Shown one piece after another: positions 17,086 through 26,656 of a stretch of 64,000 bases of DNA. How positions within the stretch are numbered: the first letter of the stretch is position 1; every line of letters begins with the position of its first letter. Under the pieces are notes generated by a model that saw nothing but the letters and a program-made list of their open reading frames with translations, ran no database searches and was not told the DNA's origin. Both the position numbers and the translations under genes were made by a program. Origin of the DNA: Flavobacteriales bacterium. GTDB taxonomy: Bacteria > Bacteroidota > Bacteroidia > Flavobacteriales_G > JALEGO01. The stretch lies in the NCBI GenBank assembly GCA_020628935.1, contig JAHDEG010000003.1, positions 124,001 through 188,000 on the forward strand, written 5' to 3'.

Positions 17086-20000
17086 TTATTTTTTAACTAC
17101 AGTAGTTTGAAACAACTCGCCTCTTTCAGACTCTATATTTACAAAATACGTTCCTGTTGCTAAGTTTGAAATATTTATTTGATTACCTACGATTTGGTTT
17201 GTACTTACCTGTACTTTACCTAAAACGTCAGTTATTTCAACGTTAACAATTTTGTTTCCTTCAGACTTAATGTTTAATATATCATTAGCTGGGTTTGGGA
17301 AAACTTTTATTACGGAATTTGATAAATCATTCAATCCAGTAGAAATATCGACTGAAAAATTGTCCATAATTATATTAAGTTGATCAGCAGGACTGTAAGC
17401 TAAAAAGCCAAAGGTGTATTCTCCAGTTGTTGCAACTGTGATTTCAAAACTACTTGAGGTTAGCCCTGGTAGTCCGCTGAAAACGGTGTCTAGAAGTAAA
17501 TTATTTAAACTATTGCCAGTTGCACCCTGTCCATAACTAACTATTAGTGCTTCAGTGTAGCTAGTACCTGTAGATCCCCAGTCAAAGCTAATATTATATG
17601 TCTGACCTCCAGTTAGAGTGATTGGAGGCGAAAGTAACCAATCATTAGCAGCCTCACTTCCATTGTATTCAATTCCTGCGACATTATTACCTTGGTAATC
17701 ATATGTTTGCCAAACTTTATCATCATTATTTTGGTTTTCTTGTATCCAATAACATGGTAATAGTGGTGCCAATGAAGCTTCAAAATCTTCAGAATAAGGA
17801 GCAACTATTCCAGTACTAGCGTTACACTCTGTTATTGCGTTACCTACAACACTAATATTACTTGTGTCTGAAGAGCTACAAACCGATGTTACATAATAAT
17901 CATAAGATGTTTGTTCATCTAAATTTGATATTACATAAGAATTTGATGTTACGGCTATTGAGGTTCCTTGACCTGGTGTGAATCCTTCTGTGCCATACTC
18001 AACAATCCAGTTACTTGATCCAGATATATCATTCCAAGAAACAGTAATATCCGTATTATTTACCGTACTCATTAAGTTAGTTGGCTGAATACATGAAGGA
18101 GCTTCTTCAATTGAAAGATTATCTATAGCTAAACCACCTTGATCAGCATCTGAATTTCCGTAAAAGCCAATATTGTAATTTCCTGTTGTTTGAGGAGTGA
18201 AAAAGTAAAGGCCTTGTGTGTATTCACCGTTGCCAACAAAAGCTGTGTCTAAAATAACTTCAGTTAAGTTAGATGGATTGTTACCTATACCTAATGCAAC
18301 CTTAAGCTTTTCATTGTATCCAGTGCTAGGTGAACTCCAATCAAACTTTATTTGGTAAGAGGTATTAGCATTTAAAGTTACTTCTGGGCTTATCAACCAA
18401 TCGTCACTGTTTTCGTATGAGTTCCATCTCAAATACGCAAATTTATCTCCAGCGTCATTAAATGTAACCCATTCTACTTCATCACCATTCTGGTTATTAG
18501 AAGTCCAGTAACATGGTAGTAGTGGTGAATTGCTTGTTTGAAAGTTTTCCGTGTAAGGCACAGATTGAATTATTGCTGGTAATGGACATTCGGTAATAAA
18601 TGAAACCGGCCCTTCAAATTCGCTTGTATCTCCAGGCGCGCAAATTGATCTTACATAAAAGTCATATTCTGTCTGTGTAAGTAAGTTATTTAAATCTGTA
18701 GGGTTATCAGATGTAATGATAGTATTACCTGTACCTAAAGTAAAACCTAAAGTACCGTATTCAATTTCCCATATGGTTGCTGTTGCTTGCTCAGTCCAAG
18801 ATAAAGTTGCTGATGTTCCGTTTACAGAAGCACTCAAATTAGATGGTTTAATACAAGATGGCGCTAAGTCTAGTCTAAAGTTGTCAATTGCAACGCTTCC
18901 TTGATCTAAATCGCTGTTAGCGTAAAATCCAAAACTGAAATTGTCTGTAACAGTTGGAGTATAATAGAAACTATAACTAGCTAAATCTGTAAATCCTGTA
19001 TAAGTTGTATCAAGAATCACGTTTACTAAATCGCTAATTGAGCTCCCTGTTCCGAATGCAACCTTTAGTTTTTCAGAGTAACCTGAAATTGTTGAACCCC
19101 AATCGAAACTAAGTTCATATGTTGTGCCTGCCTCTAAGGTTATTTCAGGTGAAATTAACCAGTCGTCTGTTTGTAAGTCGCTACTGTAAAGTACTCTAGC
19201 AACGTTACCATTATTTGTTGCTAATGTTGACCACTCTAAATCATCATTATTTAAATTTAATTGAGTCCATTCGCATGGTAAAAATGGAGTTGGAACGGAG
19301 TTGAAATCCTCAAAATACGGTATAGTTTGAACACTTGTGTTACCTGAACATCCTGATGTAAAACTCCATGGTCCTTCAAATTCACTTGAATCTCCCGCTG
19401 TGCATATTGCTCTTACGTAAAATTCGTATTCGGTTTGTATCATTAAATTATTTATTTCAGTAGGATTTGAGCTAGTTATCATACTCATTCCTGTGCCAGG
19501 TACGAAACCTAACGTGTCATATTCAATTTCCCATGTTGAAACTGAAGGCATGTCATCCCAAGATAAAAATACGGTGGTTCCGTTAACTGAGTCGGCAAGG
19601 TTTGTTGGTTTTAAACATGTTGGAGCTAAATCAACTTTAACATTATCTAAAAACCAGTCATCTGCGTCATCTCCTTCGTAAACAAACGCTAAATAAATGT
19701 CTTGTCCAGAATAGGAATTAAGTAGTACTTCAAATTCTTTCCATTCATCTTCGTTCCCAACAGGAACTTGTACTAGTTCAGTAAATGCAGATCTGTCATT
19801 TGTTGTGGTAGATATCCAAACTCCATGATATTCATAAAATGAACTGAAATTAGTTCTCTCTTGAAAACTTAAAATGCTATTTGGGGCTAAGTTTAATATC
19901 TGGCTCGATATTAAAAAAGAAGCATCATGACCAATTGCGTAACTAAACTTAAAACTCGAGGTTGGTGAAACAAACACAGATTCGTCAAGCCCCATAACAT

Positions 20001-20133
20001 TTACTGCGCCAGTATCGGCAATCCAGTTTGCTGGCGGGTAAACACCCGAATCAAAATTCTCGGCAAGTTGCTGGCTGTAATTACTGCCAATTGAAACTAC
20101 TAAAAGCACTACAAAGGATAATATTTTCTTCAT
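17086..20133 (-). CDS. T9SS-secreted multidomain adhesin with FN3 and jelly-roll repeats
   Basis: A 1015-residue secreted protein. After a signal peptide (1-20) comes a jelly-roll/cleaved-adhesin-like domain (21-170), then three tandem units of about 255 residues. Each unit has a fibronectin type III domain (about 172-260, 427-516, 680-770) and another jelly-roll domain (270-424, 525-676, 778-930). Repeat hallmarks are WEIEYGTLGF in the FN3 part and LLPCYW, DDWLISPE and FDWGS in the jelly-rolls. Residues 943-1015 are a type A T9SS sorting domain (VFPNPANDILNI ... GTYFVNIES ... VVKK). It is likely a surface-attached adhesin or matrix-binding protein. No catalytic motif is seen. Confidence 0.92.
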   Translation of the reverse strand: MKKILSFVVLLVVSIGSNYSQQLAENFDSGVYPPANWIADTGAVNVMGLDESVFVSPTSSFKFSYAIGHDASFLISSQILNLAPNSILSFQERTNFSSFYEYHGVWISTTTNDRSAFTELVQVPVGNEDEWKEFEVLLNSYSGQDIYLAFVYEGDDADDWFLDNVKVDLAPTCLKPTNLADSVNGTTVFLSWDDMPSVSTWEIEYDTLGFVPGTGMSMITSSNPTEINNLMIQTEYEFYVRAICTAGDSSEFEGPWSFTSGCSGNTSVQTIPYFEDFNSVPTPFLPCEWTQLNLNNDDLEWSTLATNNGNVARVLYSSDLQTDDWLISPEITLEAGTTYELSFDWGSTISGYSEKLKVAFGTGSSISDLVNVILDTTYTGFTDLASYSFYYTPTVTDNFSFGFYANSDLDQGSVAIDNFRLDLAPSCIKPSNLSASVNGTSATLSWTEQATATIWEIEYGTLGFTLGTGNTIITSDNPTDLNNLLTQTEYDFYVRSICAPGDTSEFEGPVSFITECPLPAIIQSVPYTENFQTSNSPLLPCYWTSNNQNGDEVEWVTFNDAGDKFAYLRWNSYENSDDWLISPEVTLNANTSYQIKFDWSSPSTGYNEKLKVALGIGNNPSNLTEVILDTAFVGNGEYTQGLYFFTPQTTGNYNIGFYGNSDADQGGLAIDNLSIEEAPSCIQPTNLMSTVNNTDITVSWNDISGSSNWIVEYGTEGFTPGQGTSIAVTSNSYVISNLDEQTSYDYYVTSVCSSSDTSNISVVGNAITECNASTGIVAPYSEDFEASLAPLLPCYWIQENQNNDDKVWQTYDYQGNNVAGIEYNGSEAANDWLLSPPITLTGGQTYNISFDWGSTGTSYTEALIVSYGQGATGNSLNNLLLDTVFSGLPGLTSSSFEITVATTGEYTFGFLAYSPADQLNIIMDNFSVDISTGLNDLSNSVIKVFPNPANDILNIKSEGNKIVNVEITDVLGKVQVSTNQIVGNQINISNLATGTYFVNIESERGELFQTTVVKK

Positions 20134-20266
20134 TTTATCATGTTTTTTGCGAATTTAATGTTTTTCAGCTAACCGCAAGTTTGTTGTACTATATTTTTTT
20201 CTTACTATATTTAAATGATTATTCTAATAATGGCATGTTTATTGATGCTATTACATTGAAAAACTT

Positions 20267-21886
20267 ATGATTATGATACGGATACTACAACTAACATTCT
20301 TCTTGTTTATATTATGTAACGGTGCATTCTCTCAGTGGGGGGGGACTAGCGAAGAGCATGATGATATTTACTTTGATCAGAAAGATAGAGTTTATGAAAA
20401 CACAAATAATTCTTCTCGAATTTCAGATATTCCTGAAAGTGAATACGGCACAAATGATGGATCTACCAATAGATCGTATGAAGATGTTGAGTATTATCAA
20501 GAAGGCAATACGAGTGAGACATACCGTGATGAAGCAGGGAATACCATAATTACAAATAATTACTATGGTGACAATAACAACCAGTATAACAGAGATGATT
20601 TTCACGATTACTCTTATGCAAGTAGAATCAGAAGGTTTAATCGCCCTGTTGTAAGTTTAGGTTACTATGATCCGTTTTACACAAATGCTTATTGGTACAA
20701 TAATGATCCTTTCTTTTATGGCGTAAGTATTTATGATACATATAGTTTTTGGAGACCAAGACCATGGAGAATGAATGTTGGTTGGGGATGGAATTCTTGG
20801 AATAACTATAATAATTGCGCATGGGGCTTTAATACAGGATGGGGTTATGATCCCTGGGGTTTTAATAACGGCTGGGGAGGTTATGCTGGCTGGGGTTACA
20901 GTGCCGGTTGGGGATTTGGTAACTCCGCTTACAATGTCGGCTTTATGAACGGTTATAATACGGCAATGTATCAAAACGCATTAGGTAATAGTTATTATTA
21001 TAATAGCTTTGATGCAAATAGCTACAGAAGCAATACAAATTTTCAACATAGGAACTCAAGTGGTCTTTCATCATCTGGCATACCACAAAGAGACTTGGGA
21101 GAAAAATACAGAGCCGTGTATGGCAAAAATGCAGTAAATACTAAATATGCTCCTGCAGCTGCGGTTGCTTCTGCAAGAGCGGTTGAAAACCCTAGAAGTG
21201 TAAGAATAACACCAGAGAAAAGAACCATTTCTAACACTAGCACTCAACCTGTAAGAGCTGTTAACAATGAAGGTAAGGCTGTTCCTAGAAATAGTAGTAA
21301 CACAACACCGGTTTATACTTCACCAAGAAGTGGTGATGTTAAAACTAGAGATGTTGTTAAGCCAGTTCCTACAACGACTAGATCTCAACAAAATGATGTG
21401 AGAATAAATAATACACAGCAACCTGTTAAATCTACCAGAACTCAACCCACAAGAGTAACAACCCCTGCTAGACAAACTAATCCTACCAGAACAGTTATTC
21501 CTAGTAACGGAAGCAGAACGACTCCTTCAAGAAATGTTAGTCCTAGTAATAGAGGAATAACTACACCAAGCAGAACAGTTAATCCTACCAATAGAGGTAC
21601 AGTAGCTCCAACCCGATCAGCTCCCCCCGGTAATGTTGCTCCAAGAGGTCCATCTAATACTAGAAGCTCTGGAAGACAGAATATTCAGGTTAAAACGCCA
21701 ACTGTTAGAAAAAATAGCTCTTCGAGAAGTGCAAGAAGTAGAACCAGGGTTAGTTCTCCTCAAAGAACAACGTCACCTAGTACAAGGTCGGTTAGCACAC
21801 CTAGTAGAAGTAACACAAGAAGTGCTTCTCCAAGCCCAACGAGACCAAGAAGTACCCCGACTCGCTCAAGTGGAGGTAGAAGGTAA
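20267..21886 (+). CDS. Secreted low-complexity protein, Trp/Gly-rich then Arg/Thr/Ser/Pro-rich
   Basis: A 539-residue exported protein with signal peptide ending near AFSQ. Residues of about 20-120 are acidic and rich in Asp, Asn and Tyr. A middle block (about 130-250) is unusually rich in Trp, Gly, Tyr and Asn, with repeated GWGYDPWGF-like units. The last 200 residues are strongly basic and consist almost wholly of Arg, Thr, Ser, Pro and Asn in short degenerate repeats (TPSR, NPTR, PSNRG). Opposite charges at the two ends suggest self-assembly or polysaccharide binding. No enzyme domain is present. It precedes a FadL-like barrel gene by 42 bases. Confidence 0.75.
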   Translation: MIMIRILQLTFFLFILCNGAFSQWGGTSEEHDDIYFDQKDRVYENTNNSSRISDIPESEYGTNDGSTNRSYEDVEYYQEGNTSETYRDEAGNTIITNNYYGDNNNQYNRDDFHDYSYASRIRRFNRPVVSLGYYDPFYTNAYWYNNDPFFYGVSIYDTYSFWRPRPWRMNVGWGWNSWNNYNNCAWGFNTGWGYDPWGFNNGWGGYAGWGYSAGWGFGNSAYNVGFMNGYNTAMYQNALGNSYYYNSFDANSYRSNTNFQHRNSSGLSSSGIPQRDLGEKYRAVYGKNAVNTKYAPAAAVASARAVENPRSVRITPEKRTISNTSTQPVRAVNNEGKAVPRNSSNTTPVYTSPRSGDVKTRDVVKPVPTTTRSQQNDVRINNTQQPVKSTRTQPTRVTTPARQTNPTRTVIPSNGSRTTPSRNVSPSNRGITTPSRTVNPTNRGTVAPTRSAPPGNVAPRGPSNTRSSGRQNIQVKTPTVRKNSSSRSARSRTRVSSPQRTTSPSTRSVSTPSRSNTRSASPSPTRPRSTPTRSSGGRR

Positions 21887-21928
21887 GGCACTTTGTTTTA
21901 ATTAATTTACATTATAACCGTAAATATT

Positions 21929-23374
21929 ATGTTTAGGATACTATTGGCTATTAGCTTAATATTAGGAGTCTCGCATGAGATTTTATCTCAAAATGAGCAA
22001 GATGCTTATAGGTTTTCAAATTACAACTTAACTGGTTCTGCAAGGTATAACGCAATGGGAGGAGCTTTTACTTCTTTGGGTGGAGATGCTAGCGCAATAC
22101 ATATTAACCCTGCTGGGTTAGGAGTTATTCGTAAAGCTGAAGTTTCAATTAGTCCTTATTTACGATTTACAGAAAGTGAAACATACCATTACGGCCAACG
22201 TGCTAATGATGTTGGGGCAAATGCAAGATTTGGGAACACAGCTATAATTTTAGCGGCATCTACTCAGAAAAATAGCCGATGGAAACAAAGTAATTTTGGC
22301 ATTACGTTTAGCAAATTAGCTGACTTTAATAGTAATGTTTTAATTGAAGGAAATAATTATGAAAGTTCTCAGCTTGATGTTTTTAAGTTTGATATTGAAA
22401 ATGGCATTTTTAATACTTACGGAAGCGATCTTGCTTGGCAAACTCTTTTAGTAGATACAACAACTATTAATGGCCCCTTAGAGTATTATTCTCAAATACC
22501 TAATTACAACCAAAAGCAAAGTTTAAGTATTACATCTAAAGGAGATATTCGTGAAACCCTTTTTAGCTATGGGGCTAATTTTGATGATATGCTTTATATT
22601 GGTGCATCTGTAGGTTTAATTAGATTGCGTTATGAGAATATTTCTCAGTATACTGAAACGGTTTCAGATACAGATTCTTCTACTTTTTTGGATGATTATT
22701 CAATAACAAACACGTTGAATAGTGACGGAAATGGTATTAGGGCTAGTTTAGGAGTTATTTACAGGCCTGTTAGTTATTTAAGATTAGGAGCTTCATATCA
22801 GACATCATCAAGTATAGCAATCACTGACTCATATACCTCTGCAGCTGTTGCTAATTACGAAGGAGGTAACAGCATACCAAGTGTTCCGGCCCCTGGTCTA
22901 TTTGATTACAGATTAAGAACACCTTCAAGGTTAAATACAGGTGTTGCTTTTGTCTTTAAGAAATATGGTCTTTTGAGTATTGATTATCAGCGCTCAGATT
23001 TTTCTAAATCACGACTAACTTCTCGACCTAGTTCTTTTTATTCGTTTGACTTAGAAAACCAAAATATTGCTGATTTTTATAAAGTACAGCAAGTTGTTCG
23101 TATTGGCGCTGAAAGTAGGTATGGTAAGTTTAGCTTTCGGTTGGGTTATTCACACACTTCAAATGCTTTAATTAATAACAGTTTGAATAACTTAAGCTCC
23201 GCAAGTGTTTCTGGTGGTGTTGGCTATAGGGTTAAACATTTTTATGCTGATTTAGGTGTTGCAACCACAAAATCAAAGCAGAGAGCTTATATATATGATC
23301 CTGCTTTTGTTAGAGCAAGTCTAGTACACTACAGCGAGCTAATTTTAAGTACTACTATTGGATTGCGGTTTTAA
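21929..23374 (+). CDS. OmpP1/FadL-family outer-membrane protein
   Basis: A 481-residue beta-barrel in the outer membrane, related to long-chain fatty acid or aromatic transporters. The N-terminus after the signal peptide has the family hallmark SARYNAMGGAFTSLGGDASA followed by IHINPAGLGV, which forms the plug-like hatch. The rest consists of alternating strand segments, ending in the aromatic-terminated ILSTTIGLRF. Bacteroidota versions are often annotated as hemin receptor-like, but the substrate is unknown. Its 3' end overlaps the convergent engB gene by 30 bases. Confidence 0.85.
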   Translation: MFRILLAISLILGVSHEILSQNEQDAYRFSNYNLTGSARYNAMGGAFTSLGGDASAIHINPAGLGVIRKAEVSISPYLRFTESETYHYGQRANDVGANARFGNTAIILAASTQKNSRWKQSNFGITFSKLADFNSNVLIEGNNYESSQLDVFKFDIENGIFNTYGSDLAWQTLLVDTTTINGPLEYYSQIPNYNQKQSLSITSKGDIRETLFSYGANFDDMLYIGASVGLIRLRYENISQYTETVSDTDSSTFLDDYSITNTLNSDGNGIRASLGVIYRPVSYLRLGASYQTSSSIAITDSYTSAAVANYEGGNSIPSVPAPGLFDYRLRTPSRLNTGVAFVFKKYGLLSIDYQRSDFSKSRLTSRPSSFYSFDLENQNIADFYKVQQVVRIGAESRYGKFSFRLGYSHTSNALINNSLNNLSSASVSGGVGYRVKHFYADLGVATTKSKQRAYIYDPAFVRASLVHYSELILSTTIGLRF

Positions 23375-23974
23375 AAACTGAGCGTTATAATTATTTATAA
23401 ATCTTAATATTTCATCTCTTCCATAACTGGTTTCTGAGGATGATAGAAAAGTTTGAGGTAAAGTCTCCCAGTAGTTAAGTAGCTTTTTTTTGTAGTTAAG
23501 AATGTTTTTGTGCAGTGCTGAGCTTGATAGCTTATCTATTTTTGTAAAAATAATAACAAAGGGAATGCTTTTTTCACCCATCCATTGCATGAAGTCTTTG
23601 TCGACTTTTTGAAGTTCTATTCTGCTGTCGATTAATAAAAAAGTACAAATTAAATTACGTCTTCTAGACAGGTAATGTTTTGTATTTTTAATCCAAGTGG
23701 CTCTGTTAGTTTTTGATGTTTTAGCGTATCCATACCCAGGTAAATCAACCAGGTACCAAGTATCTTCAATGATAAAATGATTTATTAAAGCTGTTTTACC
23801 TGGCGTACCCGATGTTTTTGCTAAACCTTTGTTGTTACAAAGCATATTTATTAGGGATGATTTGCCAACATTAGATCTACCTATAAAGGCGTACTCTGGC
23901 AAGTCAGGCTCTGGGCACTGATCTGTTTGAGCAGAACTTTTAAAAAACACGGCATTTAAATTTTCTCCTTCCAT
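23345..23974 (-). CDS. engB: Ribosome biogenesis GTPase EngB/YsxC
   Basis: A 209-residue GTPase needed for large ribosomal subunit assembly. G1 is GRSNVGKSSLI near residue 32, then the Thr-containing switch GTPGKT, G3 DLPGYGYA, G4 TKIDKL and G5 SSSE. Its start ATG overlaps the stop of the upstream hydrolase (TAATG), so the two are translationally coupled. The 3' end overlaps the convergent barrel gene. Confidence 0.97.
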   Translation of the reverse strand: MEGENLNAVFFKSSAQTDQCPEPDLPEYAFIGRSNVGKSSLINMLCNNKGLAKTSGTPGKTALINHFIIEDTWYLVDLPGYGYAKTSKTNRATWIKNTKHYLSRRRNLICTFLLIDSRIELQKVDKDFMQWMGEKSIPFVIIFTKIDKLSSSALHKNILNYKKKLLNYWETLPQTFLSSSETSYGRDEILRFINNYNAQFLKPQSNSST

Positions 23975-24729
23975 TAAAACTTTTTGTTATACCATTGTTC
24001 TAGTAAATTATTAAATGTTTCTGGGTGCTCCATCATAGGTGCATGCCCACATTTATCAATCCAAAACAAATCGGAGTCTGTAATTTTTTCGTGAAATTCA
24101 TCTGCTACATGAGGCGGAGTAATATTATCGTTTTTACCCCAAATTAAACATGTAGGGAAGGTAAGCATGGGTAGCTCATTTCTCATATTATGTCTTATAG
24201 CAGATTTTGCTAATCGCAATATTCGTATTAATTTTTCTTTGTTGTTAACTGCTTCGTGACATTCGTTTACCAGTTCGTCAGTTACCATTTTTGGATCATA
24301 AAATGTTTGTTCTATCCTTTTTCGAAGAAAGGCTTTATCTTCTCGTCTTGGAAAACCAGCTCCAAATGCACTTTCGTATAATCCGCTGCTGCCTGTTAAT
24401 GTTAAGCTTGCAATTTTACTAGGTTTTTTTGCTGCGTATACTAAGCCAATATGCCCGCCTAGTGAGTTGCCTAATAGGTGTACTTTATCGTATTTTAAGT
24501 GTTCTATGAATTCTTCTAGGTGCTTAGCTAGTGACTTTATATTTGTTGAAATAATTGGCATTTCATACAATGGTAATGCCATACCTATAACTCTGAACTT
24601 ATTACTAAAATGATTCATTATTGAATCAAAATTACTAAGCTCTCCGAAAAGGCCATGAAGTAGAATTAAGGGCTCGCCTTCACCTTTTTCGACAAAGTTA
24701 AATTCGTGTTTTTTTTTAAACCCTAGCAT
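23974..24729 (-). CDS. Alpha/beta-hydrolase fold protein
   Basis: A 251-residue cytoplasmic hydrolase. The opening is LILLHGLFGELSNFD, with the HG oxyanion motif. The nucleophile elbow is GNSLGGHIG (Ser), the acid lies in LIWGKNDNITPP and the histidine in DKCGHAPMMEHPE, giving a complete catalytic triad. The family covers esterases, C-C hydrolases and haloperoxidase-like enzymes, and the substrate cannot be chosen here. It is coupled to engB downstream. Confidence 0.88.
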   Translation of the reverse strand: MLGFKKKHEFNFVEKGEGEPLILLHGLFGELSNFDSIMNHFSNKFRVIGMALPLYEMPIISTNIKSLAKHLEEFIEHLKYDKVHLLGNSLGGHIGLVYAAKKPSKIASLTLTGSSGLYESAFGAGFPRREDKAFLRKRIEQTFYDPKMVTDELVNECHEAVNNKEKLIRILRLAKSAIRHNMRNELPMLTFPTCLIWGKNDNITPPHVADEFHEKITDSDLFWIDKCGHAPMMEHPETFNNLLEQWYNKKF

Positions 24730-24782
24730 GCTACAAGTTTACGTAATTATTTCTGATTGCTAAACTTTGCTGTTATTAGCTA

Positions 24783-25721
24783 TTACCTAAGCTTTATTAA
24801 AGTACCCGTTTTCAGCTCTGAGTATTTGGTAATGCTATTATATTTACAGAGATACTTCATTTTTACTCCATATTTTTGTGAAATATATCTTAGGTTTTCG
24901 CCTGTTTTAATTTTGTGTGTTTTTATCTTAGACTTTTTTCTTTTGGGCTGCAAAAAGATAAGCTCATCTTCGTTAAGCTTACTGTTTTTATCTAAGTCGT
25001 TATAGGTTGCAATTTGCCATCCTCCCAAATTAAATCGTTTGGCAATTTTTTCGGGCGTATCTCCTTTTAATGCGAGTGTATAGTTAATATTGTTTGGGTG
25101 TTTTTTTATGATGTTTGAGTTATCTGTTTTAGGTGGTGCTGTTTTGTGTGTTTTGATTGACTTATTTTTTTCGTTGGTGGCGACTATTTTTTTGGTTGGT
25201 ATTGGTTTTGAGTTGTCGAGCTCACTAAGGTTATTGTCTTCAATAATTTTTATGAGCAATGCAGGATACTTTGGATTGGTTGCGTAACCTGCCTTTTTTA
25301 ATCCTTTTGCCCAGCCCACATAATCTGTAGGTTTAAGGTTAAAAAGAAAGGCGTATCTGGAGCGTTTACTCAAAAACTCTGAATGATCGTGAAAGGATTG
25401 ATTGGGATTTGAATATTTTCTGAAGCATTCATTTTTTGCATCGTCATCTTGTATGAATGTAGCTCCTTGCCAATCGTGGCATTTAATGCCAAAATGGTTG
25501 AAGGCATAGCGTGCAAGTGGGCTATTACCATCTCCACTTTCTAAAATACCTTGAGCTATTGTGATACTTGCCGGAATACCTGTACGATACATTTCTTTTA
25601 TGGCAATGTTTTTATACTTATTTATATATTCTTGTCTTGAATAAACTCTATCTGTTGGTTGGCTAAAACTTAAGAGAATACTTGAGATACTTATAAGTAT
25701 ACATGTGATTGTTTTTTTCAT
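24783..25721 (-). CDS. Exported glucosaminidase with two LysM domains
   Basis: A 312-residue cell-wall hydrolase with a signal peptide (about 1-20). Residues 30-170 are a GH73-type glucosaminidase domain with the catalytic Glu in ITIAQGILESGDGNS, then FGIKCHDW and the Tyr-rich segment SKRSRYAFLF. A Lys/Thr/Pro-rich linker leads to two LysM peptidoglycan-binding modules at about 210-255 and 265-312 (HKIKTGENLRYISQKYGV). It would cleave peptidoglycan glycan strands in the periplasm during growth or division. Confidence 0.92.
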   Translation of the reverse strand: MKKTITCILISISSILLSFSQPTDRVYSRQEYINKYKNIAIKEMYRTGIPASITIAQGILESGDGNSPLARYAFNHFGIKCHDWQGATFIQDDDAKNECFRKYSNPNQSFHDHSEFLSKRSRYAFLFNLKPTDYVGWAKGLKKAGYATNPKYPALLIKIIEDNNLSELDNSKPIPTKKIVATNEKNKSIKTHKTAPPKTDNSNIIKKHPNNINYTLALKGDTPEKIAKRFNLGGWQIATYNDLDKNSKLNEDELIFLQPKRKKSKIKTHKIKTGENLRYISQKYGVKMKYLCKYNSITKYSELKTGTLIKLR

Positions 25722-25814
25722 TGTAACTAAAGTGAGAAAAAAGCTACAAAGGCTAGCTACTAAAAATGAAAAAAGTAGTTAAAATTAGTGTTGTGCAGTG
25801 TTTTTTGCGTTATA

Positions 25815-25902
25815 GGATTGCAATGATTACCCTGCAGTGAGCGATAGTGAGGCGAAGCGTAAAAATGGAAAGCCTGGTTATGCCAGAGGCATAAAACGCC
25901 CA
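25815..25902. repeat. Candidate interspersed repeat with hairpin
   Basis: This short segment is noticeably richer in G and C than its surroundings. It contains staggered near-repeats (AGTGAGCGATAGTGAGGCGA) and ends in a hairpin with arms TTATGCC/GGCATAA at 25878-25894, next to AACGCCC. The layout, with an AAAGCC-hairpin-AACGCCC end, resembles intergenic repeat elements I have seen in other Bacteroidota chromosomes. It lies just past the stop of the LytTR regulator and may also act as its terminator. No second copy is obvious in this window. Confidence 0.4.
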
Positions 25903-25903
25903 G

Positions 25904-26647
25904 TTAGTTATTAAATAGTTTTAAAAACTCTTCTCGCTTTCTACGGGAAACCTGTACTTCTTTTCCGTTTTTTAGCAAGAGGTATCCTCCGTCACCTCTA
26001 ACAAACTCTTTGATGTAATCTAAATTAACTAGGTGCGAGCGATGTGTTCTGAAAAAGCCATGTTTGTTGAGTAACTCTTCATAAAATTTAATGGTTTTTG
26101 ACACTAGTTTTTTTGTACCATCTTTAAAATGGAAAGTTGTGTAGTTTTCGTCAGATTCGCATCTTATAATATCGGTTAACTCAACAAAAGATAGGCCTTC
26201 AGAGGTTGGAATTGCTATTTTACTAATGGCTTTTTTTTGCGATATATTATGCAAAACTTCGGCTATTTGATTCTGGTTTTTTGGTGTTTGTAACCTATCT
26301 TCTACATTATTGATTGCAATTTCTAATTCATCCAAGTCTATTGGTTTTAGAAGATAATCTGCGGCATTTAATTTTAGTGCTTGGATGGCATATTCGTCAT
26401 ATGCGGTGGTGAATACGACCTCAAAATTAATATTGTTGAGTTCTTGAAGGAGGTCAAAGCCGGTTTCACCTTTCATTAAAATATCGAGAAAAATTACATC
26501 TGGTTTTTGTTTCTCAATAGCTTCTTTAGCTTCTGTAACTGAACCAACTACGGCAACTATATTTATTTTTTTAGAGAAGTTATCATTTAAAATAAATCTT
26601 AAATTTTCTCTAGCTTTTAATTCATCGTCAACTATAATTGCTTTCAT
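25904..26647 (-). CDS. LytTR-family response regulator
   Basis: A 247-residue two-component regulator. The receiver domain (1-125) has DDE at 7-9, the phosphorylation site D55 in VIFLDILM and the conserved Lys in LLKPI. A LytTR DNA-binding domain follows (about 145-245), with the family pattern FFRTHRSHLVNLDYIKEF and VSRRKREEF. Its usual LytS-type kinase partner is not next to it; the gene 9 bases upstream encodes a small basic protein. The regulator may therefore be an orphan or work with a kinase elsewhere. Confidence 0.93.
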   Translation of the reverse strand: MKAIIVDDELKARENLRFILNDNFSKKINIVAVVGSVTEAKEAIEKQKPDVIFLDILMKGETGFDLLQELNNINFEVVFTTAYDEYAIQALKLNAADYLLKPIDLDELEIAINNVEDRLQTPKNQNQIAEVLHNISQKKAISKIAIPTSEGLSFVELTDIIRCESDENYTTFHFKDGTKKLVSKTIKFYEELLNKHGFFRTHRSHLVNLDYIKEFVRGDGGYLLLKNGKEVQVSRRKREEFLKLFNN

Positions 26648-26656
26648 GTTTGTTTT

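Noticed and set aside
21633-21905. 90-codon frame overlapping the low-complexity protein gene
   Set aside because: Alternate frame of the Arg/Thr/Pro repeat tail; composition follows from the repeat codons.
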